The notes under the pieces were generated by a model that searched no databases, was not told the origin of the DNA, and worked only from the letters and a program-made list of their open reading frames with translations. A program made the translations under genes and the position numbers. Shown here in pieces: positions 32,008 through 43,502 of a stretch of 64,000 nt of DNA. The stretch covers positions 7,637,091 to 7,701,090 of the forward strand of contig OY997640.1 of NCBI GenBank assembly GCA_963921795.1, written 5' to 3'. Numbering within the stretch: position 1 is the stretch's first letter; every line of letters begins with the position of its first letter. This DNA comes from Nannobrachium achirus. Lineage: Eukaryota; Chordata; Actinopteri; Myctophiformes; Myctophidae.

Positions 32008-32405
32008 ACGTTTTCAGGCCAAGGAGCTGAGAGAGAGATGAAGCAGGGACCCCCCACAACCTTTTCATAGATTCCATATAGTTTCATCGTTTTAACAGCA
32101 CAATCATCGGTGTATTTTGGATTCATGTCAATTTGTGTTTTCAGATATTTAACCACTTGAGCCGTCATTACCAAATAAACTTGACCTTTTACTCTGTACT
32201 TCGTCTGCTCTTTTTCCCCTCTACACCAAACCTCTTTGCCGAAAATAGCGGATCTACAAGCTCGTTGTGAGCTTGTAGATCCTCTATTTTTGGCTATAGT
32301 TCTAAGAATATGGACACTAGGGTTCAAGTTGTTAATATAAAAAGGACTGGAAGATTTGGAGGACCCCCTGTAGTAACTCTTAGGACCCCCTGTTGAAGAT
32401 CCCTG
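32008..32405 (+). repeat. Dispersed GGTCTTCAACG...TTGAAGATCC repeat
   Basis: It begins GGGGTCTTCAACGTTTTCAG, passes a single AGCTGAGAGAGAGATGAAGC unit, the block TTTTGGATTCATGTCAATTT, a hairpin module (32238-32294), and ends GACCCCCTGTTGAAGATCCC. Other copies: 48070-48820 and, inverted, 52857-53300. Mutual ends GGTCTTCAAC/GTTGAAGACC are inverted repeats. Confidence 0.8.
32238..32294. repeat. Hairpin module, short loop
   Basis: GCCGAAAATAGCGGATCTAC, then AAGCTC-GTTGT-GAGCTT, then GTAGATCCTCTATTTTTGGC. The pairing extends into the flanking GCC/GGC. Confidence 0.88.
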
Positions 32406-32533
32406 GAGTAGTGGTTCCCAACCAATGCTCGTCTTAAATGTATTCTATTAGGCTACTACATGACAATAGCAAGGGACTTATCATATACTGTGGTTAACCA
32501 CACTATTGTCCGACTGTATTCATCTATTATTTC

Positions 32534-33095
32534 TAGGGGTGTAACGATACATTTTAACAGCGATACGATACACATCACGATACATGGTTAACGATACGAT
32601 ACATGGACGATATTGGCTCATTCATTGCGATACGATACGATTCAATGATTTAAAATCGATATAGTAACTATTTAGCAAAGAAATTAAATCTTTGTAAAAT
32701 GTGTAAAAAATCTATTATTATGGAAGTAAACGCTGTGATTGATTATCTAGCAAATACATGGACATTATATTTCAACACATATGGACAAACCCACCTTGAC
32801 ACGAACACAGAGATCAGATTACACACATTTATCGATAGACCAAGAGCAGCTATATGGAATGGAAAGGTAATTAGACCCCTCTTTTTCATTTGCCCTCATA
32901 AAATGGCCAAATACAAGGTACAAATACTTAGTTTCCATACAATCAATTATTTGCATTGCAAAACGATTCGATACCGATTACTACATTTTAAAACAATACG
33001 ATACAAAGCCAAAACGGTACGATATTTAGCTTTTGCAAACGATATAGTAGATCATTGCAAATTAAAATCTTTCCAGATAAACCTTTTCTTCTTTT
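32534..33095. mobile_element. hAT MITE (TAGGGGTGTAACGATAC), right end lost
   Basis: Over about 530 bp it matches 3551-4090 in the same orientation, including GATTACACACATTTATCGAT and CCCCTCTTTTTCATTT. The terminal CGTTACACCCCTA is replaced by unrelated sequence near 33070. Confidence 0.82.
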
Positions 33096-33451
33096 TCTTC
33101 TCCTCCCATGCACAGTTTTGCCACCTAACATCAAATCGACATACTGTATGGCACACGGCTTCAACGGGACACTTACAGTAGGGGATACGTTAGTTATATA
33201 GTCTAATTTATATAAATGCATTTATGACTTTATGACTCCATTGACTTTAATTAACCTTTCCCAAATATGGGATGACACAGTATGTCCATATATGGGCATT
33301 CCAAGATATGAGCTTAATATTGATGACATCAGGGATCTCCATATAGGCCTATGGGCATAAAAGGGAAAAGGGCTGACACAGAGATCTCCATATAGCCATT
33401 CATGTATTAGTGAATTAATTTTCCCCATTGACTTGCACTGTGTGAAGAAAA

Positions 33452-33852
33452 GATGAGTGTTAAAATGTTTTCATTTACTGCTTTCTATTGTTTTAGCGAT
33501 TTTAGTATTTTGATTTCAGTGGGTGGGGGCATGAGTACAAGTGGCTAAATATGTCTTTTTAAACACAATAAGCCGTCAATTTCTTTGTTACTATTTACAC
33601 CAGGCCCCATAAGTCACATCTGCCCATGAAAGATTGCAGTGCATCTTGGGAATATGCTTATTGTGTCTAAACATACATATTTAGCCACTTGCATGCATGC
33701 CCCCAACCTGGGGGCAAGCATGCCAATCAAAATAATTAAAATCACTAAAACGATAGAAAGAAGTAAATGAAAACATTTCAACGCTCATCTTTTCTTTTCA
33801 ATAATGACTATGTAAAATATGAACCCTTGTTGTAAAAAAACTAAGTTGTCCT
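33452..33852. mobile_element. Palindromic MITE
   Basis: GAAAAGATGAGTGTTAAAAT, TTTCATTTACTGCTTTCTAT and GTGGCTAAATATGT pair with their complements at 33770-33812 and 33670-33690. The centre is near 33640. The right end AGTTGTCCTTTAA resembles the 6136 MITE end. Confidence 0.75.
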
Positions 33853-34061
33853 TTAAGTGATTCATTCATAATGTATTTTTGTACATTTGTGTCACAGGGG
33901 AGACACCAATCAAGGCAACGTTTTGCTTGAGCTAATTAAACACCGAATAGGGCTGAAATTATTCTTGCTTCTGTCTTGGCCTTCATGACTTGAACCAATA
34001 CTTGTGTGCTCACTCTGTTAACAATTGGAGCGGAAATAGTTTACATTACCATTTTAGAGTA

Positions 34062-34334
34062 ACGGCCGGGCTACACCAAAAAACGTGCACGCATGCGTGC
34101 CCTGTCTGTGCACGTGCGAAAAGCCCCTGGCTACACCAAGTAGGGGGTATATGTGCGGGAGACCATGGGAGTTTGTGTGCAAAACATACGCGTATGTAAA
34201 AAATAGAACCAACCCTATTTTTAGGGAATGCATATCCGTAGTTCACGCTATCCGTGTGTCTGGTGTAGCCGGCTGAATTGATATTGGATCTTTCCAAAAC
34301 GCGCATACAAAAAGGCTTGGTGTAGCCCGGCCGT
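34062..34334. mobile_element. MITE with ACGGCCGGGCTACACC ends
   Basis: Perfect 18-bp inverted termini ACGGCCGGGCTACACCAA and TTGGTGTAGCCCGGCCGT. The GCTACACCAAG/CTGGTGTAGCC sub-ends repeat inside. CpG-rich body. No clear target duplication. Confidence 0.85.
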
Positions 34335-34379
34335 CATAGAGATCGCCTAAAGCATGCAGTTAGTCAAGCTAAAATAAAT

Positions 34380-35390
34380 AAAAAAATTTCACCTGTGCGC
34401 ACGGTATCAAACACGACACACGTATGTCCTTGTATGGGCCGTTCAGTCAATGACATCAGCTGTGGTGATTTCTATGACGCTGGACTTGTGTGACGTCAGT
34501 CTCGTGCATACATACATACACACAAAGCCAGACGTAGGAGTGGTTAGCACCGCTCAAAAATCACACCTGTGTGAAGTGAGCGGTGCTGCTGCTGCTGCTG
34601 ATGATGATAGACCCAGGGGGTTCGTCACAGGGGGGTCAACTTCTGATGACATGATACAATGGAAAAAACACTTGCAACATCGCTATTTGATTTCATGGAA
34701 AAACATATGGACAAAAAAGTCAATATTGGAGCACCACTTTTTATCTGTAAGATCACTTCCTCCTTCTCTGGGGTGCTACCTGTACATGCTCTCAGTAGGG
34801 GCTCCTCCTCACTGGCAGGAAACTGAAGCGGCAACAGTAGAGTACAGTAGTGGCAAAAAACATACATGTGTGGGGAGGGGTAATTAGCACGACGACTAAT
34901 TAGGAGAACAAAAACAATGAACAAAAAACAAATCATTATTGTGCAAAACAATAATGCGTCTGTCCGGGGATCATTTTACAAACTGCTGCACTGATCTGCA
35001 CAAAATCTCTTGTGCACACTACTGGTTGATTGTTTTTTCCCCCCTGCACATATTGTGATTATTATTAGTTTTATTTTGTACTTTTAGAAAGTATATTTTA
35101 TACTGGAAGTCAGTTAAAGTGGGCTAAAACCTTGCCTAGATATGGAGTTGACTGACGAAGACACCCAACACACCCACACGTGACACCCAAGATCCACGTG
35201 GAAGTCATGCCATCATTAGACCCCTTCTTGTTGCTTTTAAACAAGCAAATAAGCTATTCCCAAAAGCCAGTTGAGCTCAAAACCCATGCGCGCAGCCCTC
35301 CGTTCAATGTCCTGCTTCCCTATATTCTATTTCACTTGGAAATATGTCACAATTACAGAAGTTAGATACTTGCAAAATACCATTTGAGCT
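34380..35390. other. No gene recognised; small shared repeat
   Basis: 34380-34600 (ATGTCCTTGTATGGGCCGTT, TCACACCTGTGTGAAGTGAG CGGTGCT) matches 46720-46810 and shorter pieces at 19925, 39137 and 63002. The rest is AT-rich with no supportable ORF; 34450-34887 has no family resemblance. Confidence 0.5.
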
Positions 35391-35452
35391 TGATTTCGGA
35401 ACGAGTGGTTCTCACTGGTGCTCTGAGGAGAGTGGGAAGGCCGTTCCTTTTT

Positions 35453-37768
35453 TTAAAGGTCTTCAGGTTTCTGGTTACAGCTAGTGCACACCCTTACAGG
35501 GTGGTCCCAGCCCCACGAGGGAACCGCTCGGCGACCCGGGGAGCAGTCGTCACAAACGCATTGCCCGCAGGCGCGACAGTGGTGCTTGGACAGCATGGCG
35601 CTGAAGTTGCGTTGGCAGCCGTGGCAGCACAGGATGTCCTGGTCAGGCACCCAGTATGCCGGACGGGCAGCGTTCTTCACCAGGCCAAGGGGGATGTCGA
35701 TGGCAGTGACCACAGCCCCCAACGTGTTCGTCACTGCTTCTCCGACCCGCCTCGCCAGCGTTCCGCCCTCCTCTTTCTCAGGCTTAAGCTTAACCTCCAG
35801 CAGTCCTGCCTGTGAAGCTCTCTGCTCAAAGCAGATGTCACAGATCCTAACAGGGCCCACACCCCACCCTTTGTCAGGGATGGGCGTGGCTTTGGAAGAG
35901 CAGCCGTCACAAAAGCCCTCCCCGCACGCCCGGCAGTGATGCTTGGTGTCGTTGTCCTGGAAGACTGCGCCGCACTTATGGCACGCCAAGATGAGGGAGT
36001 TGGGTTTCCAGTAGGCCGGGGCGATCTGATCCGTCAGCCAGGAGGTCACAGCCTTGGCTGGCTTCACGCTGATCTCTGATACAGACTTGGCCACCGAGTT
36101 GACCTCATCCAAAAGGCGCTGCGCTGCATTGCTATTGTCCTTCAAGAAGCCATTGAACCCCGGCCATACATGCAGGATCTCGGTGCGGACGGCTGTCTCC
36201 ACGGGGTCTTGGTTTCCATACCAGAACTGACGGCTTCGGTAGATCACTCCACAGTTTGGACATTCAACCACATACCCGGACCAGGCGTACTTGGCGAGGC
36301 CCATCCATGGAGAATCACAGGAGGCTGAGGTCTTGGATACCACCACAACGTCCTTTCCTTCTTCATAGCAAGCCTTGCAGGTGTAAATGCAATTGTCATA
36401 CTGTGCCGAGTAGCGGCAGTGCTGCTTGTTGTCGTGGCATATTCCTTCCTCTAAGTGGTTTGTGCTGTTCTGGCAGCTAGAACCGCAACTGAGACAAATG
36501 CTTGAACAAGCGAAGTACTCATCGGGGAAGAAGGAATTACGGGCTACAAGGCCGTCTGCGATCTCCCCATTGAAACGCTCACTCAGGGCCTGAAGGGCTT
36601 TGAAGATGACACCAGGTGTGCGAGGGGAGCGGGTGGTGTTATTGTCCAGGAGCTGCTCTATGTGGTTCTGCAGGCCACGGAAGTCAGTGGGAGGGCTGAG
36701 GGTTTGTGTACCCTGGTACTGGACAGTAAAGGCCTTTGGGAAATGACCCAGCTCCTTAAAGCGCTCCAATAGTAGACGAACCACCGACTCGGATGGATTA
36801 TCTGAACCAAGTAGCTTGGTGTGGACCGTTTCATGAAAGATGATCACTGCAGGGCCGAGGGTGAACAGGGGGAAGTGCTTCAGGTAGGCATCAGACGCAT
36901 CACCAAGGAACTTAAAGAGGTCGTCATGGAGACGGTCTGTGTGCGTGCGGTAGATGATAAGATCAGAAATTGCGAGTACCTTGAGTAAGAGGCGGGTGCT
37001 CTGGCCTTGTTTGGAGCTGTTCCCCTGCAGACCCTCTGTATCAATGACTACCACTTTGTGGATAGGGTCAAACGCGGCCCACACCCCCACTGTGCAGGAC
37101 TCTTGTGTCGGGGAGGTCTTGAACACCTCCCTGCCCGTGAAGAACGTGTGGTTCAGGGTGTGGGACTTGCCTTGTCCTGTGTTGCCAAAGATGGACACCA
37201 CCTTCAGCAATAGGTCAGGTTCACAATTCAGTTTCTTCAGGAACGCTGTTTCATCCCTTATCTGCATTTTATCCTTCTCATCGACCAGGAGAAAACTGGA
37301 CACATGCTCCAGCAGTCTTTCTCCCTGAGCTTTGGTCTCATCGGCTCCTTGAGCGGAAGAGGCCGGGGTGGAGTCGGCCTCGACAGGTTTCTCTGGTGGA
37401 GGACACGAGGTGAGCTGGTGATTATTTTCTTTAAATCCACTGTGGGCGCCTTTCTGACAGTCTTGGCACAAGTTCACCGTACAGTTCTGGCAGCCGACCA
37501 CAGGTATATGCCGATTGACGTTGTCCAAGCTTCCATTACTTCCTTTGCAGTTGTCACAACGGGGGACATGGCCAGGCACTGCCTGAACCCTCACATGGTT
37601 CTTCAGATGCTCCTGGTTGTGGGGCCCAAACTCACAGCGAATGCACTGTGAGGTCTTACACACATTACATTCAAACGCAGCTTCCTCAGAACCATCACAC
37701 ACGTAAAGTTCTTGACATATTAGACCAGAATCTAGAATCTTTTCTGAAGATAAGCCATGTCCACTCAT
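35453..37768 (-). CDS. zfyve1: Zinc finger FYVE domain-containing protein 1 (DFCP1)-like, intronless full-length ORF
   Basis: 771 residues, ATG at 37766-37768, TAA at 35453-35455. The N-terminus has Cys/His pairs (CNVCKTSQCIRC, CDNCKG, CQNCTVNLCQDC). An NTPase domain follows with P-loop GNTGQGKS (195-202), TEGLQG and the TSPTQESCTVGVW block. Two C-terminal FYVE fingers carry TKHHCRACGEGFC and SKHHCRACGQCVC, then RVCTSCNQKPEDL. Family knowledge: DFCP1 binds PI3P, marks omegasomes in autophagosome formation and sits on lipid droplets. Vertebrate ZFYVE1 genes have many introns; this one has none, so it is probably a retrogene with an intact frame. Relative to the mammalian protein as I recall it, about 15 residues after AYLKHF (about 299) are missing. 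The second FYVE motif has an unusual extra Cys (GQCVC for GQGFC). No poly-A remnant or promoter was identified. Confidence 0.9.
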   Translation of the reverse strand: MSGHGLSSEKILDSGLICQELYVCDGSEEAAFECNVCKTSQCIRCEFGPHNQEHLKNHVRVQAVPGHVPRCDNCKGSNGSLDNVNRHIPVVGCQNCTVNLCQDCQKGAHSGFKENNHQLTSCPPPEKPVEADSTPASSAQGADETKAQGERLLEHVSSFLLVDEKDKMQIRDETAFLKKLNCEPDLLLKVVSIFGNTGQGKSHTLNHTFFTGREVFKTSPTQESCTVGVWAAFDPIHKVVVIDTEGLQGNSSKQGQSTRLLLKVLAISDLIIYRTHTDRLHDDLFKFLGDASDAYLKHFPLFTLGPAVIIFHETVHTKLLGSDNPSESVVRLLLERFKELGHFPKAFTVQYQGTQTLSPPTDFRGLQNHIEQLLDNNTTRSPRTPGVIFKALQALSERFNGEIADGLVARNSFFPDEYFACSSICLSCGSSCQNSTNHLEEGICHDNKQHCRYSAQYDNCIYTCKACYEEGKDVVVVSKTSASCDSPWMGLAKYAWSGYVVECPNCGVIYRSRQFWYGNQDPVETAVRTEILHVWPGFNGFLKDNSNAAQRLLDEVNSVAKSVSEISVKPAKAVTSWLTDQIAPAYWKPNSLILACHKCGAVFQDNDTKHHCRACGEGFCDGCSSKATPIPDKGWGVGPVRICDICFEQRASQAGLLEVKLKPEKEEGGTLARRVGEAVTNTLGAVVTAIDIPLGLVKNAARPAYWVPDQDILCCHGCQRNFSAMLSKHHCRACGQCVCDDCSPGRRAVPSWGWDHPVRVCTSCNQKPEDL

Positions 37769-37839
37769 CCTGTCTGAAGAATTTGTGCACAGCTTTGGCT
37801 ACAAGTACAACAACAATGAGAGAGAAATTAATGTAACAT

Positions 37840-38560
37840 ATGCTCACCACGTGGGAATACCGTCAACGTCTGTGCCTCTACAAAATAACAGCTTTGTAGA
37901 TTCAGCAATTTATGAGCAGTTGAAATTACAAACTTCTTTATAATGTAAATAGGCAAATGAACAATTAGGCCAAATTAACCCAAAGCCAATTAATTATTTC
38001 AGAAAGGTATTTTGTCACCTTTGTGATGCGATAAAGACTAATAAGGTCTGCAGCTGCCACAACACTAACCCAATAATTAAAATCAAAGAGATATTTTTGG
38101 AAAAACTTTAAACCCGGTCAGTTCCACACCAGACACCATCAAAACAATGAACTCTCCACGAAGATGAAGGTGCAGCAGCTCTAGCTTGCCAGCTTATTCT
38201 CAGCAGATGTACAGCTTTTGGCTACAAATTTAAATAGATTAGCAGGCAGGTAAACAATGGAAATGTGCACAAGTTGAGATTGAAGGGCATCCAAAGAATA
38301 ATGTATGCGCCAATGACTTTCCGAGCAGGACTGTTGCGTCCAGTACCTCCCTCCCTGTCTAGCTAGCTAAGTTCATGTCCAGTCTATGTCTTCAGTGACA
38401 TATGAAGGGACATGACTATGACATATCTATGAGGTATCTTTGATGTATGACACCATATTTGGGCACATTTTCAGCCTGACCATCAATGACTCCCATTGAA
38501 AGAATTTGAACATGCATAGAAGTACTTCCTTGACCTACCAGCAGTGACAGTTTGGAGATT
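37840..38560. other. No gene recognised
   Basis: The upstream side of the zfyve1-like ORF. AT-rich; TTGGCTACAA recurs at about 37796 and 38219. No TATA or CpG-rich promoter is evident. Confidence 0.4.
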
Positions 38561-38563
38561 AGC

Positions 38564-38564
38564 C

Positions 38565-38618
<54 letters not shown>

Positions 38619-38619
38619 C
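38564..38619. repeat. (ACAG)n microsatellite
   Basis: About 14 ACAG units. Confidence 0.95.
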
Positions 38620-38696
38620 ATTTGTCTGTATGTATGTATGTCCGTCCTGCCCCGTCCCACATTGGCCAAGCTTCCCTGGACGCTTAATGAAGTTAA

Positions 38697-39122
38697 AGGG
38701 ATATTCCACTTTCAATAAAACATTTGGTCATTTTATTGTCTAATCAGGCTTTTATGAACACCTTGAACAGTTTTTAATTAGCTTGATTCAATATTTAGAT
38801 ATTTGATTCTGGTGACTCATATTACCCTCCTAATACGTGAGCAGGCCATGTTTTTTCAATAACATTTTTCATTTATTTTTAATAAATGTTTTTTGTATTA
38901 TTATTTTTTTCCATTTTCCCAAATAATTATTAAAAATAAATGAACAAAGTTATGGAAAAAACACGGCCTGCTCACGTATTAGGAGGGTAATATGAGTCAC
39001 TAGAAAAAATAATGGGTGTTTTTAATGAATCTATCATGGTTAAAATGGAGTTTGAAGTTACAATGGGTGTGTATGTGGAGAGAGGCCCTTCCACTGCTCC
39101 CTGTTGAAAGTGGAATATCCCT
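38697..39122. mobile_element. TTAA-type MITE with inner palindrome
   Basis: Ends AGGGATATTCCACTTTCAA and TTGAAAGTGGAATATCCCT, flanked by TTAA (38693) and TCAA (39123). The inner arms GACTCATATTACCCTCCTAA and complement (about 38815 and 38980) enclose an AT-rich loop. Confidence 0.85.
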
Positions 39123-39159
39123 TCAACAAATAAAAGGCTCTGCTCACTTCACACTGGGT

Positions 39160-39990
39160 GTGACTTTCCCTCTTACAGCAGTGTTTCTCAAAGTGGGGTC
39201 CGGGGACCCCAAGGAGTCCTTGTGGCGTTTCCAGGTTGTCCCACCCAAATTGAACCTACATACATTGGCTATTTGAAACAGAAGTTGCACATGCTCACAA
39301 TGCAACATTGTAATAACAACACAAAGTCTTGAATAGGGGCAGTCAAATAGGCAACATATTAGGGGTCCTTTCCTTGACATGAAAAGGCATTAAAACAAGA
39401 CAGGGAATGAGTATCTGCCGGGGCTTCCATGTTGATCTCTGATGTCATAGGGCAGGGGTGGGCAACTTTGATGATGGTGAGGGCCACTATATTTCCACCT
39501 TCACTCCAGAGGGCCACAACGCATATTGCTACTTTGTCAATCTAGTATCTCATACAAAAGAAGCAAAAAATAGCCGATCTACAAGCTCAAAACGCATCGC
39601 AGCGATGCGTTTTGAGCTTGTAGATCTGCTATTTTTTGCTTCTTTTGAATCGGAATCCTGAATAATTTCGTTATTTTTTAAATTGGAATCCTGAAATGTA
39701 ACATTTTGATTTAATTTCAAACACATTTAATTATATACTCATGTTAACTTTATGAACTTGAATACAAATACATTGGACATAAAAAAAAGAAATGTTAATA
39801 CTACCATACTAGTCATTAAGCTACTAATATAGACTGACGGAATTAAAGCAGGTCATGTTTGGAATTGCAACAGCTGAAATTAATGATATATCAGTATTAT
39901 TTATATTAATATGTGGGCCGCATTAAGTGAAGGTGGGGGCCGCATGTGGCCCCCGGGCCGCCAGTTGCCCATGTATGTCATAGGGCATAC
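39160..39990. mobile_element. hAT-like remnants
   Basis: CAGTGTTTCTCAAAGTGGGG at 39179 and GGGCAGGGGTGGGCAACTTTG at about 39450, with its partner GGCCGCCAGTTGCCCATG at 39957-39974, are typical hAT ends. The second element (about 39455-39972) encloses the perfect hairpin at 39556-39647. Confidence 0.65.
39556..39647. repeat. Hairpin module, 92-nt near-perfect palindrome without loop
   Basis: AAAAGAAGCAAAAAATAGCC starts the left arm and GGCT-type ATTTTTTGCTTCTTTT ends the right. The arms pair over about 45 nt with one mismatch (CCGAT against ATCTG) and the centre GCATCGC-AGCGATGC has almost no loop. Confidence 0.95.
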
Positions 39991-40375
39991 AGTATTGATG
40001 ACATCAGTCTTTCCCAAACAAGGAGCGATGGTGGATCTGAGACATCGCACAATGTGAGATAAACTAGAAAGGCGCAATTGGACTAAAATTGGAGTTAAGT
40101 AAAGCACTTAACTAAATGTACTTAGTTACTTTACACCACTGGTTGACACCACGATATCTGAACAAATATATATTGGGATTTACTTTCTTGGCCTACTTGC
40201 AGCATGCACACACTTAAATACTCTTCTAGACGGCTCCACGCTGTAATAATGCAGTACTGTAGCAAATGTAAACTACATAATGGCTGATATCTTGGGAGAT
40301 ATTTCCTCAATCGACTAAATGTGTTTACTTGTGTATTTATTTATTAATACATGTTTGGTTATTTCCTTTGAGTTT

Positions 40376-40379
<4 letters not shown>

Positions 40380-40441
<62 letters not shown>
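40380..40441. repeat. (GA)n microsatellite
   Basis: About 31 GA units. Confidence 0.97.
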
Positions 40442-40444
<3 letters not shown>

Positions 40445-40460
40445 CATGCGTGTGTGTGTG

Positions 40461-40897
40461 CAGGGGCGTCACAAGGGGGGGGGGGAGTGGGACTGAGTTA
40501 CTAGGGCCCAAGGTGGGGGGCCCTAGTAACTTTAGCTATTGAAAAAATAGCAGATATACAAGCTCACAGCGTGGCACCGAGTGCCGCGCTGCGAGCTTGT
40601 AGATCTGCTATTTTTGAAAAGTCGTGAAAATCTTTGAATATATGTATTTTTTAAGCGAACATTTGTAACTACAATTTTGCTTCTGGGGGGTCCCTGGAAC
40701 TAAATATTTTGAGATGGGGGTCCGTGGCCAAATACATATCATCTTGGGGGTCCTTCACATGAAAAAGTTTGCGCACCACTGACATAGAAACATAGGTTTC
40801 TTGCACACATTTTCAAAAATGTTCAATAGTTAATTCATGGGGGGCCCGCAGTGAATCCTTGTACTCACAGGGCCCAGAATTTGGTGTGACGCTCCTG
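40461..40897. mobile_element. hAT-like repeat (CAGGGGCGTCACAAGG family), 437 bp
   Basis: Termini CAGGGGCGTCACAAGG and TTGGTGTGACGCTCCTG. Flanks TGTGTGTG and CGTGTGTG match 7 of 8, though in low-complexity DNA. It contains the hairpin module 40541-40620. It provides the empty site (GGGACTGAGTTACTAGGG) for the nested insertion at 51646. Confidence 0.85.
40541..40620. repeat. Hairpin module
   Basis: AAAAAATAGCAGATATACAA pairs with TTGTAGATCTGCTATTTTT. The loop GTGGCACCGAGTGCCGC is also palindromic. Confidence 0.9.
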
Positions 40898-40929
40898 CGT
40901 GTGTGTAGAGCAGATAAAGGTTTTCAGGC

Positions 40930-42150
40930 CTCAGCAGGAGCAGCAGCCAGGGTTCGAGTTATGCGGGGGCCAGTGGGAGCTTAGCTCCCATAGTTAAAGT
41001 CTGGGACCCCATAGTCAACAACCCCCTTTGGGGTCTCTTTTTTTCTAAGTGTGTTTTTTTTTTTTTTTTCTCGTTTTTTTTTTTTTTTTTATGTTCCATT
41101 GGAAGAATTTATATTATTTATGTTAACTAGATATACTAAATAAACATGTTAGACAGTAAGACTGAACAATGACATCACACCGTTTAATCCTACTATTAAT
41201 TTTATTATTATAAATCAGGCGCATTTAATGTGGGGTGTGAGTCTTCCTTTACCGTCCGGGTTATAACACACTCGCTGCAATGGTTCCTACCTTTCCCCCA
41301 GCTGGATGCAGACCTACCCAGCTGCGTGGTCTCGCCATGGCCTGGGCATAGGCTAAGCTAGGAACCACTGCATCGAGTCTTTGCACTTCTAGCCACGGCC
41401 CGGACGGCAAAGGAAGGCGGACACGCCGGAGAGCAACAAAACAACCAAACAAAACAACGCTGTCTTAGCAAGACCATACCCGAGGGAAGTAGGGGTGCTG
41501 GGGGTGCGGCCGCACCCCCTCCCCCACATCCCACCGCACCCCCTAAAGGGGGGTTGGGGGGAAAATATTGCCGATCGGCAAGTAGAGGCTCTGACATCAG
41601 TGGCGTGAAGTAGGAGCTATTGGCTACTTCTATTTCCAGTACAATTTCAAAATAAACATGTGTTGAATGATCGATTGTATAGACAAAAAAAAAAAAGAAA
41701 GGCTCTTGTTTTGAAATGTGCTTCTGGGCACTGTTCAGAGAGGAAATGGCTTTCAAAGGACTTCCCTTTTAACTTGTCTGAACGTCTGTCTCTCCGTGCG
41801 TAACTGATGCGTCATGGACTCGGTGGATTATAACAATACGGCCATAAAGGAATATACAGAACACCAAGACAACACAACCTAGGCTATGAAGACATTAAAC
41901 ATCGCCCTCTGCTAGCCCTGGCGTCCTCACTGGTGAGTCGTGGGCTCGTGGCTATAGACTTGTAATGATGAATGAATGCTATGTTATGCTGCTGTGCTGC
42001 CTGGCTAGGCTAACGTTTGGGCTAGCTAGTGGCTAATGGCTATGGTGTACCAGAACCATCGCCAATGAAGCCTGGGTTTCCGAGGCTAGCTGTTTCCTAA
42101 CACTGGGGTCTGGACCGATGTGGCAGACACGTTGTATGGGTCACAACGCA
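40930..42150. other. Repeat-derived, no gene recognised
   Basis: Poly-T runs at 41049-41090; a GGGTGCTGGGGGTGCGGCCG block at about 41491 with inverted CGCACCCCCTAAAGG, similar to 55030-55070; CpG-rich sequence at 41370-41530. Opposite-strand ORFs here have no domain features. Confidence 0.45.
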
Positions 42151-42504
42151 CTGAACACAGTGCGAAGCAACTCGTTGTGAGCTTGTACATCTGCTATTTT
42201 CACTACTTGTTTGGTACAAGGTAGTAATGTCTCTTGGTTCACGGGCTAAAAAGTTTGGGAACCATCATACTTGCTGTTGTAGACAGGTTCACGGGCTAAA
42301 ATGTTTGCTTGCTGTTGTAGACAGTGGTGTAAAGTAACTAAGTAGATTAACTGAAAAGCTCTGGGAACTGAATGATTTTATGAAACTGGCACTTGTTGTC
42401 TGACTGTTGGTACCAAGAAATCCAGACTATATACCGAAAAGTACCTGATTTAATATGATTTAATATAGGAAAATACTCGTTTTAGCCGACTTTATACCCG
42501 AAAA

Positions 42505-42558
42505 ATAGGGCCCCCATAACTATGGGGGCCACCCCCATAACTATGGGGGCCCTATTTT
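42505..42558. repeat. Palindrome of different stem (ATAGGGCCCCCATA)
   Basis: AAAAATAGGGCCCCCATA pairs with TATGGGGGCCCTATTTTT. The loop contains a second ACCCCCATAACTATGGGGG. Flanking sequence (GGAAAATACTCGTTTTAGCC) matches the tandem units inside the 56321-57366 hAT element. Confidence 0.85.
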
Positions 42559-43502
42559 TCGGCGGCACCTTCGGCGCCGCTAGAGGGACCCCATAGCTCT
42601 CGGAGTATAACTCGAACTCTGGCAGCAGCTCAGTGTTGTGGGGCAGAAGGACACAGAGATATGCTCCCACAATCACATCACATGACCACCAGGGAGGTGC
42701 TCTGAGGACAGCAGCATGATGTCCTGAGAGGACCATATAGTCAGTGGTGGAAAAAAGTACTCAAATGTTTTACTTAAAAGTGATTTCACCTAAGTTTCAG
42801 TTTTCATGTAGTTGACAGGCCGGGGCCTTCTTCCAATCATGATCAAGTGGGTGCGTAAAAGTCTGAATGCACAATTTACTTGAGTAAAAGTAGGCTACAA
42901 AAGTATTGGTATCAAAATGTTCTTAAAGTAACAAAAGTTATTCATCATGTACAAGTTTTCAAATGTATGAAAATCTTTAGAAAATATCAGATTGGCTATT
43001 TTCCGAAATGTATATAGGGCTGAAGTGGTTAATGTATGTTTTGTAATTATAGGCTAATCAACTTATGCGGTGAAGTCACAAAGTTTTGGTTTATCTCCGA
43101 AGAGTTTACAAATCTAACCCAACGGACTCCCCTGAGTTAAATTAACTATAAGCAATCTAAAGTGTTAGATGACAAATGTAAGTAGCTCTGGGTAAATAAC
43201 AGATTGTAACTTCCTATTAAAGGTAAATTCAAGCGTACCCTTTACTCTTTTTACCCACTTATGTCCCTCGTCTCATCCACTATTAAAGGCCTAATGCCTA
43301 TAGCACCTGCGATATTATCAGTTCATTCAAGATGTCATGGGAAAAGAACGTAGGCTTCCTGTGGCCATGAAACTTTCCAGAACTTATTTGTTTAGCCACT
43401 AAGGTAGTCAGTTCGAGTAAGTTTGACTCCTTATCCCTGTGTCCCCTGACAAGCCCTTGCCACACAAGAAAGCACACATTTTGGAGTTGCTGCATGAATA
43501 GT

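Noticed and set aside
37007-37651. + strand ORFs opposite the zfyve1-like gene
   Set aside because: Shadows of the minus-strand coding sequence.
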